From contig PHCM01000037.1 in assembly GCA_002842255.1 (NCBI GenBank), forward strand, positions 1 through 9,688: DNA of 9,688 bases, written 5' to 3'. Positions 1-7,108 of this stretch are shown here, piece after piece. How positions within the stretch are numbered: the first letter of the stretch is position 1; the number at the start of each line of letters is the position of its first letter. A model generated the notes under the pieces. It made no database searches. It was given only the letters and a program-made list of their open reading frames with translations, and was not told the DNA's origin. The DNA is from Betaproteobacteria bacterium HGW-Betaproteobacteria-2. Its GTDB lineage: Bacteria; Pseudomonadota; Gammaproteobacteria; Burkholderiales; Methylophilaceae. The position numbers and the translations under genes are program-made.

Positions 1-190
1 TGATCTGGTCCTCGCTCATCAGGCTGTAGGCAATCTCTTTCACCATGTTGGGGGCCATTGCCTGATTATTGATGGGGGTGGTTTCACCCTCGATCTCCAT
101 GTGGATGGAAGTGCCGGTACTGAAAAAGAGGTCTGATCCTCCCTTTTCCACCATGAATTTGAGTACCGGGGTAATGTCGATTGCAGCCAT
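1..190 (-). CDS. pilU: PilT/PilU-family twitching motility ATPase, N-terminal part (3' end outside window)
   Basis: The visible 63 residues begin MAAIDITPVLKFMVEKGGSD, followed by LFFSTG and later MVKEIAYSLMSEDQI. The segment MVEKGGSDLF with a following hydrophobic/Gly stretch is the conserved opening of PilT/PilU retraction ATPases. These are cytoplasmic hexameric motors that depolymerise type IV pili at the inner membrane. The Walker A, Asp box and Walker B motifs lie beyond the left edge, so activity cannot be judged. The MVEKGGSD form looks more like PilU than PilT, but PilT or another paralogue is possible. The start is supported by AAGAGA (196-201, read on the minus strand) ending 5 bases before the ATG. 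The gene lies 78 bases downstream of the TPR/OGT gene on the same strand and may be co-transcribed with it; the gap is AT-rich and holds no obvious terminator. Confidence 0.8.
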   Translation of the reverse strand, partial: MAAIDITPVLKFMVEKGGSDLFFSTGTSIHMEIEGETTPINNQAMAPNMVKEIAYSLMSEDQI

Positions 191-268
191 ATTGATCTCT
201 TGGATTGTGGTTTTTTAATTGATTGTTGATCTGACAGCTCTAATGGGAAATTACTTTAACATAAGCGC

Positions 269-2380
269 TTAAGGCTGTGTTTGGCCTTCTTGCAGGTAAC
301 GCTGCCAGACCGTTTGATAGCAATGTTCCAGGTCTTGCGCGAAGCGTCCGGTATCGAACAGTGGTGCGCTGTCACGGCTTTGCAGCAGGCGCTGTTTGAT
401 GGATGCAAGCAAGTCCGCATCCGATGACAGTTGCAGGGCCTTCTGCCGGTAGTCGTCCAGGTTGTCGGTGATCAGCTCATCCATGCCCAATGCATGCAGC
501 AGGCTGCCTGCGACACGGCTGGCAAAGGTCTGGCCGGTACAGGTCAGCAATGGCAGGCCCATCCACAGGGAATCGCTGGCCGTGGTGTGAGCGTTATAGG
601 GCAGGGTGTCGAGGAACAGGTCGGCCAGCTGGTGACGCGCCAGGTGGTCGGCGATCGGCACCCTTGGCGCAAAGATCAGGCGGTCGGCAGCCACGCCGCG
701 CGTTTCTGCCTCGCGTTGCAGGTTCTCTTTGGCTACCGCATTGCATTCAAGCAACCAGAGCACACTGGCAGGTCTTTCTTTCAGGATATTCATCAAAATA
801 TCAAATACTTGCGGAAGTATCTTGAAAGTCTGGTTGAAGCTGCAGAAGACAAAAGCGTCGTCCGGCAGGCCGTTTTCTGCGCGGGTCGTCGGCTTGCCTA
901 TTGGTCGTTTGCGGTCGTTCGGTTGGTAACAAACCGGCAGGCGCAACGGGGTTTCGGCGAAGTTAACATCCTCGCTGATTGGCATGACGAAGTCATCGGT
1001 CAGGATGTAGTCGAACAGGGGTTTGCCTTTGTAGGCTCCCATGGTGCCGGGAAAGCCCAGCCAGTTGATACTGACCGGCGCCGGCTTCAGTGCGACCAGC
1101 GCGGTACGGCTGGCCTGGGTGAAGCCGGTAAGGTCGACCAGGATATCGATCTGGTCTTGTCTGATGCGCTCAGCGGCTTGCGGAATCGACAGTTTGCGGA
1201 TGTCAATGAAATGATCGAAGGCTTTTTCCAGGCGCTTGCGTTCCGGCGTTTTGTCGTCGGCGGCATTGGAATAGGCGTAGATCTCGAATTGCGTGCGGTC
1301 ATGGCATTCGATCAGCTCGCTGATGAGAAAAGCCAACGGGTGCAGGCGAAAGTCGCTGGAGAGATAACCGACGCGCAGTTTGCGATGTTTGCAGTTGGCG
1401 CTGAAATCAGCTGATTGTGCGTTGGCAAAAAGCTGCGCGAAACGGTTGCTGACCCAGTTGTCGGCACATATTCTTTGCTCATCTGCCGTGGTACCCGGCA
1501 TGGCCAGGAAGGCGAAAGGCGATATTTGCGCTTGCGGCACGGTTTTCACCCAGTCGCGAATCATGGCGACTTCCTGCTCCAGGCCAGTCCAGTCGCAAAA
1601 ATGCTGTTTCTGATGCACCAGATGCACGCGGGTATGGTAAAGCTGCGGGTTCAGCTGCAGCGCCTGCTGATAGGCGGCGACGGCTTCTTTCAACTGGCCG
1701 GTTTCGCGCAGTACGTTACCGAGATTGTTGGAGACATCGGCATCGTCTGGCAGCAGCTTTTGCGCCTGCCGGTAACTTTTTAGTGCGGCCTCGGCCTTTC
1801 CCAGTTCGCGTTGGGCATTGCCGAGATTGTAGTAACTGGCACCGTCCGCAGGGTTCAGGCCGATGGCTTCTTCATAGGCCGCTTCAGCTTGCAGGTACAT
1901 GCCCTTGTCATGGCACTGGAAGCCGTAGGACTGCAGCGCATTGCAGAGCACACCCCGTACATCCGGATTGTCCGGCAAGGCGCGCAGCACGCGCCGGTAG
2001 CAGCCTGCAGCCTCCTCGAAGCGCTGCAGTTCCAGATAGGCATTACCCATATTGTTCTGCAGATCGATATCTCGCGGGTTCAGCTGCAAAGCCTTGCGAT
2101 AGCAGTTGATGGCTTGTTCGGTCTGGCCGTTGGCGCGTAGTGCGGCGCCGTAGTTGTTGAGATAGTCCGGATTGTTCGGCTCGGTTTTCAGTGCGCGGGC
2201 GATCTGTTCGACGGCCTGCGCGGCGCGTCCGGATTGCAGGTAGAGCAGGCCGAGCAGGTGCTGGGCGCCGGCATGGGCCGGCTGGCAGGCGATGAACTGC
2301 AGGTAGGCGGATTCCGCTTGCACCAGTTGGCCGTTGCGATGATGCTCGAACGCGGTTTGCAGCAGGGAAGTGGAGGTCAT
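269..2380 (-). CDS. TPR-repeat protein with SPINDLY/OGT-type O-GlcNAc transferase domain
   Basis: The 703-residue protein has two parts. Residues about 4-250 are tandem tetratricopeptide repeats, with recurrent cores such as NNYGAALRANGQTEQAINCY, NNMGNAYLELQRFEEA, YYNLGNAQRELGKAEAAL and NNLGNVLRETGQLKEAV. Residues about 334-690 are a Glyco_transf_41 catalytic domain: GYLSSDFRLHP (338-348, His347 matching the active-site His of human OGT), LVDLTGF (414-420), INWLGFPGTMG (438-448), FNQTFK (515-520, Lys520 matching the UDP-binding Lys) and HTTASDSLWMG (598-608). The enzyme should transfer a sugar from a UDP-sugar to Ser/Thr of proteins in the cytoplasm, with the TPRs choosing the target. The target is unknown; bacterial homologues are often linked to flagellin, pilin or surface proteins. 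The ATG overlaps the mnmC stop as ATGA and has no clear Shine-Dalgarno sequence, so translation probably depends on coupling to mnmC. The key residues are intact. The sugar donor could differ, since some SPINDLY proteins are fucosyltransferases. Confidence 0.92.
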   Translation of the reverse strand: MTSTSLLQTAFEHHRNGQLVQAESAYLQFIACQPAHAGAQHLLGLLYLQSGRAAQAVEQIARALKTEPNNPDYLNNYGAALRANGQTEQAINCYRKALQLNPRDIDLQNNMGNAYLELQRFEEAAGCYRRVLRALPDNPDVRGVLCNALQSYGFQCHDKGMYLQAEAAYEEAIGLNPADGASYYNLGNAQRELGKAEAALKSYRQAQKLLPDDADVSNNLGNVLRETGQLKEAVAAYQQALQLNPQLYHTRVHLVHQKQHFCDWTGLEQEVAMIRDWVKTVPQAQISPFAFLAMPGTTADEQRICADNWVSNRFAQLFANAQSADFSANCKHRKLRVGYLSSDFRLHPLAFLISELIECHDRTQFEIYAYSNAADDKTPERKRLEKAFDHFIDIRKLSIPQAAERIRQDQIDILVDLTGFTQASRTALVALKPAPVSINWLGFPGTMGAYKGKPLFDYILTDDFVMPISEDVNFAETPLRLPVCYQPNDRKRPIGKPTTRAENGLPDDAFVFCSFNQTFKILPQVFDILMNILKERPASVLWLLECNAVAKENLQREAETRGVAADRLIFAPRVPIADHLARHQLADLFLDTLPYNAHTTASDSLWMGLPLLTCTGQTFASRVAGSLLHALGMDELITDNLDDYRQKALQLSSDADLLASIKQRLLQSRDSAPLFDTGRFAQDLEHCYQTVWQRYLQEGQTQP

Positions 2381-4365
2381 GTCGCGCCGGTTTCAGAAAT
2401 GTCTGTGTGGCTGGTCAGTCCCCTGACCAGGTTTTTGAGGCCTAACTTTCGCAGTAAAAAGCGGTTGGGGTCAAGTGCGGCCACGGCCTTGCTGTCCAGC
2501 GGCAGTGGTTCGCCACAGATGGCGGCAGCCAGCAGTTCCGCGCACAAGGGGGCCTGGCTGATACCCTTGGAGCCGTGGCCGGTGTTGATATACAAGCCTT
2601 CAAGATACGGCAGCGCGGGCGAGCGGCTGTAGTGCTTGGGCGGATTTGCCGCCAGTTCGCCGGCGTCCATGATGGCGCCGACCAGCGGCAGGTAGTCGGG
2701 TGTCGCCACTCGCAATGCGGCGCGACCTTGCAGCTGGGCCGTTTCCAGACTTTGTTGCAGTTCTGCCGACATGCGCTTCAGCATGGCCAGGTTGCTCATG
2801 TGGTCCTCGTCGCGGATATCCAGCCCGTTGTCATCCGGCGAGAAGGTCGCCCCCATGCAGTGATGGCCATCGATGGCCGGGCTGATGTAGCCGTCGGTGC
2901 AGAGCACGGTTTGTAGTTGCCGGCTGTAGGCCGAAGCCGGGGCGACGGAAATCTGGCCGCGTACCGGCTGCAGTGGCAGATGCGCTGTCGGTTCAAAGCC
3001 CAGGCTGTTGTTCGCCGTGGCCAGGATCAATACCGGCGCTTCATCCAGCAGCGTTTCGCCATCCCATGCCTGCCACAGGTTTTCATGTTTGACGATACGC
3101 ACGACCTGCTGGCTCAGTTGCAGGCGGATGTTCCGGTGCTGCGAGAATGCAGCGCAGAGGGTGCCCGGCTTGACCCAGCCGGCGTGCGGGAAATGCAGGG
3201 CATCCTGTTTCAGAGGGATGCCGGCGATCCGGCCAGCTTCATCCGCATCGACCCGGCGCACGATATCAGCCGGCAGGCCGCGTTGTGCTAAAGCGCGGCA
3301 GCGCTCGGCTTCGCGTTGGTCGTAAGCCAGTTGCAACAGACCGCATTGCCGATAGTCGTCATCTGAAAGCCCCAGATTCTTCAGCGATCGCAAGACATGC
3401 AGGAAACCGCCAAGTGCCAGCCTGCTCATGACCGTGTCCTGCATGGCCAGGCGCGGGTAGAGCATGCCGGCCGGGTTGCCCGAGGCTTCGGCTGCGACCT
3501 GTGCATGACGCTCGATCAGCGTGACCTGCCAACCGCGCATGGCCAGTGCATGGCTGCTGGCGCAACCGGCGATGCCGGCTCCGATGACCAGCGCCTTTTG
3601 CGGCCGGGATTGCGCCGGCTCAGCTCCCGTTTCAAAGCACCCGCAGAGCATTTCGCGTTTGCGGCCGTGGCCGGCGACTTTCTTTACCTTGAATCCGGCT
3701 TCCTGCAGTCCGCGCTTGACCATGCCGGCGCTGGTGAAGGTGGCAAAGGTCGTCTGCCGGTGCGAGAGCCGCGCCATCTGGCTGAAAAGCGCAGGCTGCC
3801 ACATGTCCGGATTTCTGGCGGGGGCAAAACCATCGAGAAACCAGGCATCGACACTGGCATGCAGCTGAGCCAGCATCTCGCTGGCATCGCCGATCAGCAG
3901 TGTCAGCGTGACGCGCCCCTGCTCGAATATCAGCCGGTGCATGCCGGCTGATAGGCAGTGGTATTGCTCGATCAGTTGCGTGCTGAAGGCTTTGAGTTCA
4001 GGCCAGATGTCCAGGGCCTGCTGCAGGTCGGCGGGGCTCAGCGGGTGTTTTTCGCAGCTGATGAAATGCAGTCGGGCATGGCCGGGTGCCTGCTGCAGCC
4101 ATTGTTGCCAGGCACAGAGAAAATTGAGCCCGGTGCCGAAACCGGTTTCGGCGATGGTGAAATGATCGCCCTGCAAGGCCGGCCAGCGTTCCTGCAGCTG
4201 GTTATGATGGATAAAGACGTGACGCGTCTCTGCCAGCCCGTTGTCACGTGAGAAATAAACGTCGTCGTATTGCTGCGAGAACGGCTGGCCGTCCTGCCAG
4301 CGTATTGTCGCCGGCGTGGAGGCCGTGTCAGGTGAATCCGTGGTGGTGGGAACTGTTTCTGGCAT
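2377..4365 (-). CDS. mnmC: Bifunctional tRNA 5-methylaminomethyl-2-thiouridine biosynthesis protein MnmC
   Basis: The 662 residues nearly match the length of E. coli MnmC (668). It finishes mnm5(s2)U at wobble position 34 of several tRNAs. The C-terminal FAD domain removes the carboxymethyl group from cmnm5U to give nm5U, and the N-terminal domain methylates that with SAM to mnm5U. Seen in the sequence: FDDVYFS-like QQYDDVYFS (31-39), the SAM motif ETGFGTGLNF (73-82), and DAWFLDGFAPARNPDMW (173-189), where Asp178 falls at the catalytic position known in E. coli. A Rossmann FAD motif ALVIGAGIAGCASSHA lies at about 258-272, and a C-terminal LYINTGHGSKGISQAPLCAE segment binds flavin. The tail after NPNRFLLRKLG is slightly longer than in E. 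coli. No good Shine-Dalgarno precedes the ATG. The gene is divergent from the methyltransferase gene at 4405 and overlaps the downstream TPR/OGT gene by 4 bases. It is a cytoplasmic housekeeping enzyme and looks complete. Confidence 0.97.
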   Translation of the reverse strand: MPETVPTTTDSPDTASTPATIRWQDGQPFSQQYDDVYFSRDNGLAETRHVFIHHNQLQERWPALQGDHFTIAETGFGTGLNFLCAWQQWLQQAPGHARLHFISCEKHPLSPADLQQALDIWPELKAFSTQLIEQYHCLSAGMHRLIFEQGRVTLTLLIGDASEMLAQLHASVDAWFLDGFAPARNPDMWQPALFSQMARLSHRQTTFATFTSAGMVKRGLQEAGFKVKKVAGHGRKREMLCGCFETGAEPAQSRPQKALVIGAGIAGCASSHALAMRGWQVTLIERHAQVAAEASGNPAGMLYPRLAMQDTVMSRLALGGFLHVLRSLKNLGLSDDDYRQCGLLQLAYDQREAERCRALAQRGLPADIVRRVDADEAGRIAGIPLKQDALHFPHAGWVKPGTLCAAFSQHRNIRLQLSQQVVRIVKHENLWQAWDGETLLDEAPVLILATANNSLGFEPTAHLPLQPVRGQISVAPASAYSRQLQTVLCTDGYISPAIDGHHCMGATFSPDDNGLDIRDEDHMSNLAMLKRMSAELQQSLETAQLQGRAALRVATPDYLPLVGAIMDAGELAANPPKHYSRSPALPYLEGLYINTGHGSKGISQAPLCAELLAAAICGEPLPLDSKAVAALDPNRFLLRKLGLKNLVRGLTSHTDISETGAT

Positions 4366-4371
4366 AAAATG

Positions 4372-4401
4372 TGGTCAGGCCGACTTTAGCCCGCTATTGT
4401 A
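4372..4401. promoter_or_regulatory. Possible overlapping divergent promoter between mnmC and the methyltransferase gene
   Basis: Only 39 bases separate the two ATGs. On the plus strand, TGGTCA (4372-4377) and TATTGT (4395-4400) are 17 bases apart and each matches four of six sigma-70 consensus bases. Transcription would then begin near the ATG at 4405, giving an almost leaderless message. On the minus strand, TACAAT (4396-4401) matches five of six -10 bases for mnmC, but no convincing -35 accompanies it. The two -10 boxes would overlap almost completely. These are weak matches found by eye; the true plus-strand promoter may lie elsewhere if the downstream TTG start is used. Confidence 0.3.
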
Positions 4402-4404
4402 ACC

Positions 4405-5046
4405 ATGCCGCCTGAAGTCCACAGCATCAATTTTCTGCAGCGCCGTGCCGGATTTTTAAGCCTGCACGGCGGCAGCTTTCATCCGGGAGATACAGACTTG
4501 GCGCATTTCACTTTATTGCGTACCGATCTCGTCGAACCGCCGTCCCTCTGGCTGCAGGCGCATGCCGGGCATATCCGACCGCATGGCCGGGTGCTCGATG
4601 TGGCGGCAGGCAAGGGTCGCAATGCGCGCTGGTTGGCGCAGCAGGGCTTTCAGGTGGAGGCGGTCGACCGCGATGCCGAGACTTTGCAGGCGCTGCAGGG
4701 TATCGAAGGTATTACGGTGCGGGTGGCTGATATTGAACGTGACGGCTGGCCGTATGCGGACCAGCAGTTCGATGCCATCGTCGTCTGCCGTTATCTGCAC
4801 CGGCCGCTGTTCGGTGATTTCATCGACAGCCTGGCCGCGGATGGCCTGCTGATCTACGAGACCTTCATGCAGGGGCAGGAGGTCTATGGCAAGCCGCACA
4901 ATCCGGACTTTCTGCTGAAAACCGACGAATTGCTGGAACTGGTTCGCGGCCGACTGGAAGTCCTGGCTTTCGAGCAGGGGCCGCAAGAGCAGCCGAAACC
5001 CTGCATGCTGCAGCGTATCGTTGCCCGCAATTCCTTGGCAACCTAG
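4405..5046 (+). CDS. Class I SAM-dependent methyltransferase
   Basis: The 213-residue product has a complete Rossmann methyltransferase core: motif I VLDVAAGKGRNARWLA (63-78), VEAVDRD with acidic Asp88 to hold the SAM ribose (84-90), ADIERDGWPY (108-117), FDAIVVCRYLHRPLF (122-136), and GLLIYETF (147-154) followed by NPDFLLKTDEL (166-176). It resembles the TehB-like/Methyltransf_25 group of soluble small-molecule methyltransferases. The substrate is unknown and nothing nearby fixes it. The first 45 or so residues lie outside the core and no ribosome site precedes the ATG. A TTG at 4498 (codon 32), with GGGAGA 7 bases upstream, is a real alternative start that would give 182 residues. It is the only plus-strand gene here. 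Its TAG stop shares the CTAG tetramer with the stop of the convergent CFA-like gene. Confidence 0.85.
   Translation: MPPEVHSINFLQRRAGFLSLHGGSFHPGDTDLAHFTLLRTDLVEPPSLWLQAHAGHIRPHGRVLDVAAGKGRNARWLAQQGFQVEAVDRDAETLQALQGIEGITVRVADIERDGWPYADQQFDAIVVCRYLHRPLFGDFIDSLAADGLLIYETFMQGQEVYGKPHNPDFLLKTDELLELVRGRLEVLAFEQGPQEQPKPCMLQRIVARNSLAT
4485..4490 (+). promoter_or_regulatory. Shine-Dalgarno-like GGGAGA supporting an alternative TTG start
   Basis: GGGAGA stands 7 bases before an in-frame TTG (4498-4500) in the methyltransferase gene. The upstream ATG at 4405 has no such site. If used, this start removes a 31-residue leader, keeps the whole SAM-binding core, and widens the gap to mnmC to about 130 bases, enough for ordinary promoters. 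Confidence 0.35.
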
Positions 5047-6332
5047 TCTTGTACCAGTGCCGGCAACAAGGCCGGTGCACGATTCCCCGGCTTGACCAGC
5101 AGCATGTGAACATCACCCAGCGCGCGTTCCTCGAAACCGCCTTCGCAATAGCACAGGTAGAACTCCCACATGCGGATGAATTCCTCCGAATAGCCCAGCG
5201 CCCGTACCTTTTCGATATTCCTGAAGAAATTGATGCGCCATTCGGCCAGTGTTCTCGCATAATGCGGGCCGATGTCCTCCAGATTGAACAAGCGCAGGTC
5301 GGATGCGCGGGTGATGCTGTCGAGCAGGGCGGTGACCGAGGGGATGCAACTGCCGGGGAAGATATAGCGCTGGATGAAGTCCACGGATTGTCTGGCCGAC
5401 TCATAACGCTGGTCGGCGATGGTGATGCCCTGCAACAGCATCATGCCTTGCGGCTTGAGCAGCGCGGTGCATTTGGCGAAGTAGGTGTCGAAGTACTGAT
5501 GCCCCACGGCTTCGATCATTTCGATTGAAACCAGTTTGTCAAATTGTCCTCCCAAGTCTCTGTAATCTTTTAATAATATGGTGATTTTATTCTGCAATCC
5601 AGCTGCTTTGACCCGCTCGTTCGCAAGGTCGAACTGCGCCTGTGAGATGGTCGTCGTCGTTACCCGGCAGCCGAATCGGCTGGCGGCATGGATGGCAAAA
5701 CCGCCCCAGCCTGTGCCGATCTCCAGCACATGATCCTGCGGTTTGATATCCAGCTTGCGGCAGATGCGCTCCAGCTTGCTGTTTGATGCCTGCTCCAGCG
5801 TCATTTCCGGCGTATCGAAAATGGCCGATGAGTACATCATGGTCGGGTCGAGGAACAGTTTGAACATGTCATTGCCGAGGTCGTAATGCGCGGCGATGTT
5901 GCGGCGGCTGCCATCCTGCGTGTTGCGGTTCATCAGGTGCAGCAGCTTCAATACCGGCCTGGCCAGCCATGCCATGCCGCCTTCCAGACTGTCCATGACA
6001 TTCTCGTTCAACACCATCAGCCGTATCAGCGCCGTCAGGTTGTCGCAGGTCCAGTATCTCAGCATCCAGGCTTCGCCGGCACCGACCGAGCCGCCAAAGG
6101 CGATATCGCCGTAAAAGCGGGAGTCCTCGACATGGATCGTCACATGAATCTCGTCAGCTGTTGCTGCACCAAAGCCATGACGTTGGTCACCTTCGATGAT
6201 CAACAGATGCCCGTGCTGCAAGCTTTGCAGGCGCTTTAATACCAGATTGCGAGCAAGGTTCTGCAACCAGCCGGATTGCTTGCGTGGCAAACCAAAGAGT
6301 CCGGTGGCACCGACCAGATTGGGTGACTTCAT
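5043..6332 (-). CDS. Cyclopropane-fatty-acid-synthase-like SAM methyltransferase (COG2230 family)
   Basis: The 429-residue product aligns along its length with E. coli Cfa, which adds a SAM methylene across the double bond of unsaturated phospholipid acyl chains at the inner membrane. Seen: [14 protein letters not shown] (149-162), motif [12 protein letters not shown] (202-212), TTISQAQ (227-233), LLKDYRDL (253-260), [13 protein letters not shown] (273-285), [11 protein letters not shown] (322-332) and [11 protein letters not shown] (352-362). Of the five bicarbonate-pocket residues of E. coli Cfa, Glu239 (Glu274), Ile268 (Ile303) and Tyr317 (Tyr358) are kept. Cys139 is Ser169 and His266 is Gln301. 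A methyl-transferring enzyme without ring closure is therefore possible, although a true cyclopropane synthase is not excluded. AAGGA (6341-6345) lies 8 bases before the ATG, which overlaps the DUF1365 stop as ATGA. This is the last gene of the five-gene operon. Confidence 0.93.
   Translation of the reverse strand: MKSPNLVGATGLFGLPRKQSGWLQNLARNLVLKRLQSLQHGHLLIIEGDQRHGFGAATADEIHVTIHVEDSRFYGDIAFGGSVGAGEAWMLRYWTCDNLTALIRLMVLNENVMDSLEGGMAWLARPVLKLLHLMNRNTQDGSRRNIAAHYDLGNDMFKLFLDPTMMYSSAIFDTPEMTLEQASNSKLERICRKLDIKPQDHVLEIGTGWGGFAIHAASRFGCRVTTTTISQAQFDLANERVKAAGLQNKITILLKDYRDLGGQFDKLVSIEMIEAVGHQYFDTYFAKCTALLKPQGMMLLQGITIADQRYESARQSVDFIQRYIFPGSCIPSVTALLDSITRASDLRLFNLEDIGPHYARTLAEWRINFFRNIEKVRALGYSEEFIRMWEFYLCYCEGGFEERALGDVHMLLVKPGNRAPALLPALVQD
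5057..5078 (+). other. Strand-specific hairpin just past the methyltransferase stop
   Basis: In plus-strand RNA, GUGCCGGC (5057-5064) pairs with GCCGGUGC (5071-5078) over 8 base pairs, two of them G-U wobbles, around the loop AACAAG. It starts 11 bases after the stop at 5046. On the minus strand the two wobbles become C/A mismatches, so the fold is better in the methyltransferase message. No U-tract follows, so it is not a standard intrinsic terminator. It may be a 3'-end stabiliser or a Rho-associated end. It lies inside the C-terminal codons of the CFA-like gene, so it could also be chance. Confidence 0.35.
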
Positions 6333-7108
6333 GTAGAGCTTCCTTCGTGTTCCTGATGGGTTTTCGGGTGCGGGATAAAGGGTACGCGCTTGAGCCAGAG
6401 CCTCAGGGCCTGCCAGTAGATGGCGACGATGATCTTGAGCGTCATGAAGGGATAGCCGAACAGCGTGCGGTTCAATGCTGCCGGGCTGATTTCATGCCTT
6501 TGCAGCTTTAGCGTGGCATCAAATACCTTGTGCTCTGACCTCTGCAGGTTGCGCATGTGGATGTTGAGCTGCTGCTCAGGATTGGAAAATGCCCAGTCAT
6601 ATTCGATATCCATCGGCATGAACGGCGAGATATGAAAAACCTTGCTCATGTGGAAACGATGATGCTTCACATCGCCGCTCGTGGCGGTGCAATCCAGCAC
6701 ATAGCGGTGACGCTCGTTCCACGGCGTGTTGTTGATCTCGGCGACGATGGCCTGCAGGGTACGGTTGTCTGCTTCAAAGCAGTAGTAGAAGGTCACCGGA
6801 TTGAAGCAGTAGCCGAAATAGCGCAGGTTGGCCAGCATGCGAATGGCACCGGCCACGGCACGGCCGGTTTTCTGCTCGACCAGATGGCTGACGGATTGCC
6901 GGAGCGGCGTTTGCGGGTCGCCCAGATAGTCGGCACGCCGGAACCAGGCCAGATTGTGTCGCTCATACGACCACAAGCGGCTGCCGGCAAAGACCTGCGG
7001 CAATTCGTCCAGATCGAGATACATCATGAACGTCCGGTAGCGGAATGCGTGGCCGACCGGCTCGAAGCGGCGATGGCGTACCCAGCCACTGAAGATCGCG
7101 CTATGCAT
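6329..7108 (-). CDS. DUF1365 family protein (COG3496)
   Basis: The 259 residues match the DUF1365 family in length. Typical blocks are the opening [21 protein letters not shown] (residues 2-22), [13 protein letters not shown] (99-111), [16 protein letters not shown] (123-138) and [11 protein letters not shown] (156-166). The biochemical role of the family is unknown to me. It is almost always encoded beside an FAD oxidoreductase of the COG2907 type and a CFA-like methyltransferase, as here, which ties it to modification of unsaturated fatty acids. A hydrophobic stretch near the C terminus (about 219-240) could contact the membrane, and no signal peptide is seen. The ATG lies inside the last codons of the upstream FAD gene (8-base overlap), with AAGG (7118-7121) 9 bases upstream; the stop overlaps the next start as ATGA. 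A partner or scaffold of the CFA-like enzyme is as likely as a separate catalyst. Confidence 0.9.
   Translation of the reverse strand: MHSAIFSGWVRHRRFEPVGHAFRYRTFMMYLDLDELPQVFAGSRLWSYERHNLAWFRRADYLGDPQTPLRQSVSHLVEQKTGRAVAGAIRMLANLRYFGYCFNPVTFYYCFEADNRTLQAIVAEINNTPWNERHRYVLDCTATSGDVKHHRFHMSKVFHISPFMPMDIEYDWAFSNPEQQLNIHMRNLQRSEHKVFDATLKLQRHEISPAALNRTLFGYPFMTLKIIVAIYWQALRLWLKRVPFIPHPKTHQEHEGSST

Noticed and set aside
191..268. Promoter search upstream of the PilU-like gene
   Set aside because: The gap is AT-rich but I found no pair of -35/-10 boxes with good match and spacing; only the ribosome site AAGAGA is convincing.
262..271. Perfect 10-base palindrome TAAGCGCTTA at the end of the TPR/OGT gene, considered as a terminator
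   Set aside because: It has no loop and no U-tract in the minus direction, so it cannot form a normal terminator hairpin; possibly a binding site, but unsupported.
431..1414. Long plus-strand open frame (327 codons) opposite the TPR/OGT gene
   Set aside because: It is antisense to the intact catalytic domain, its translation shows no recognisable motif, and codon periodicity in GC-rich genes routinely opens such frames.
3397..3951. Plus-strand open frame (184 codons) opposite mnmC
   Set aside because: It lies within conserved MnmC domains on the other strand, with low-complexity translation and no homology I can recognise.
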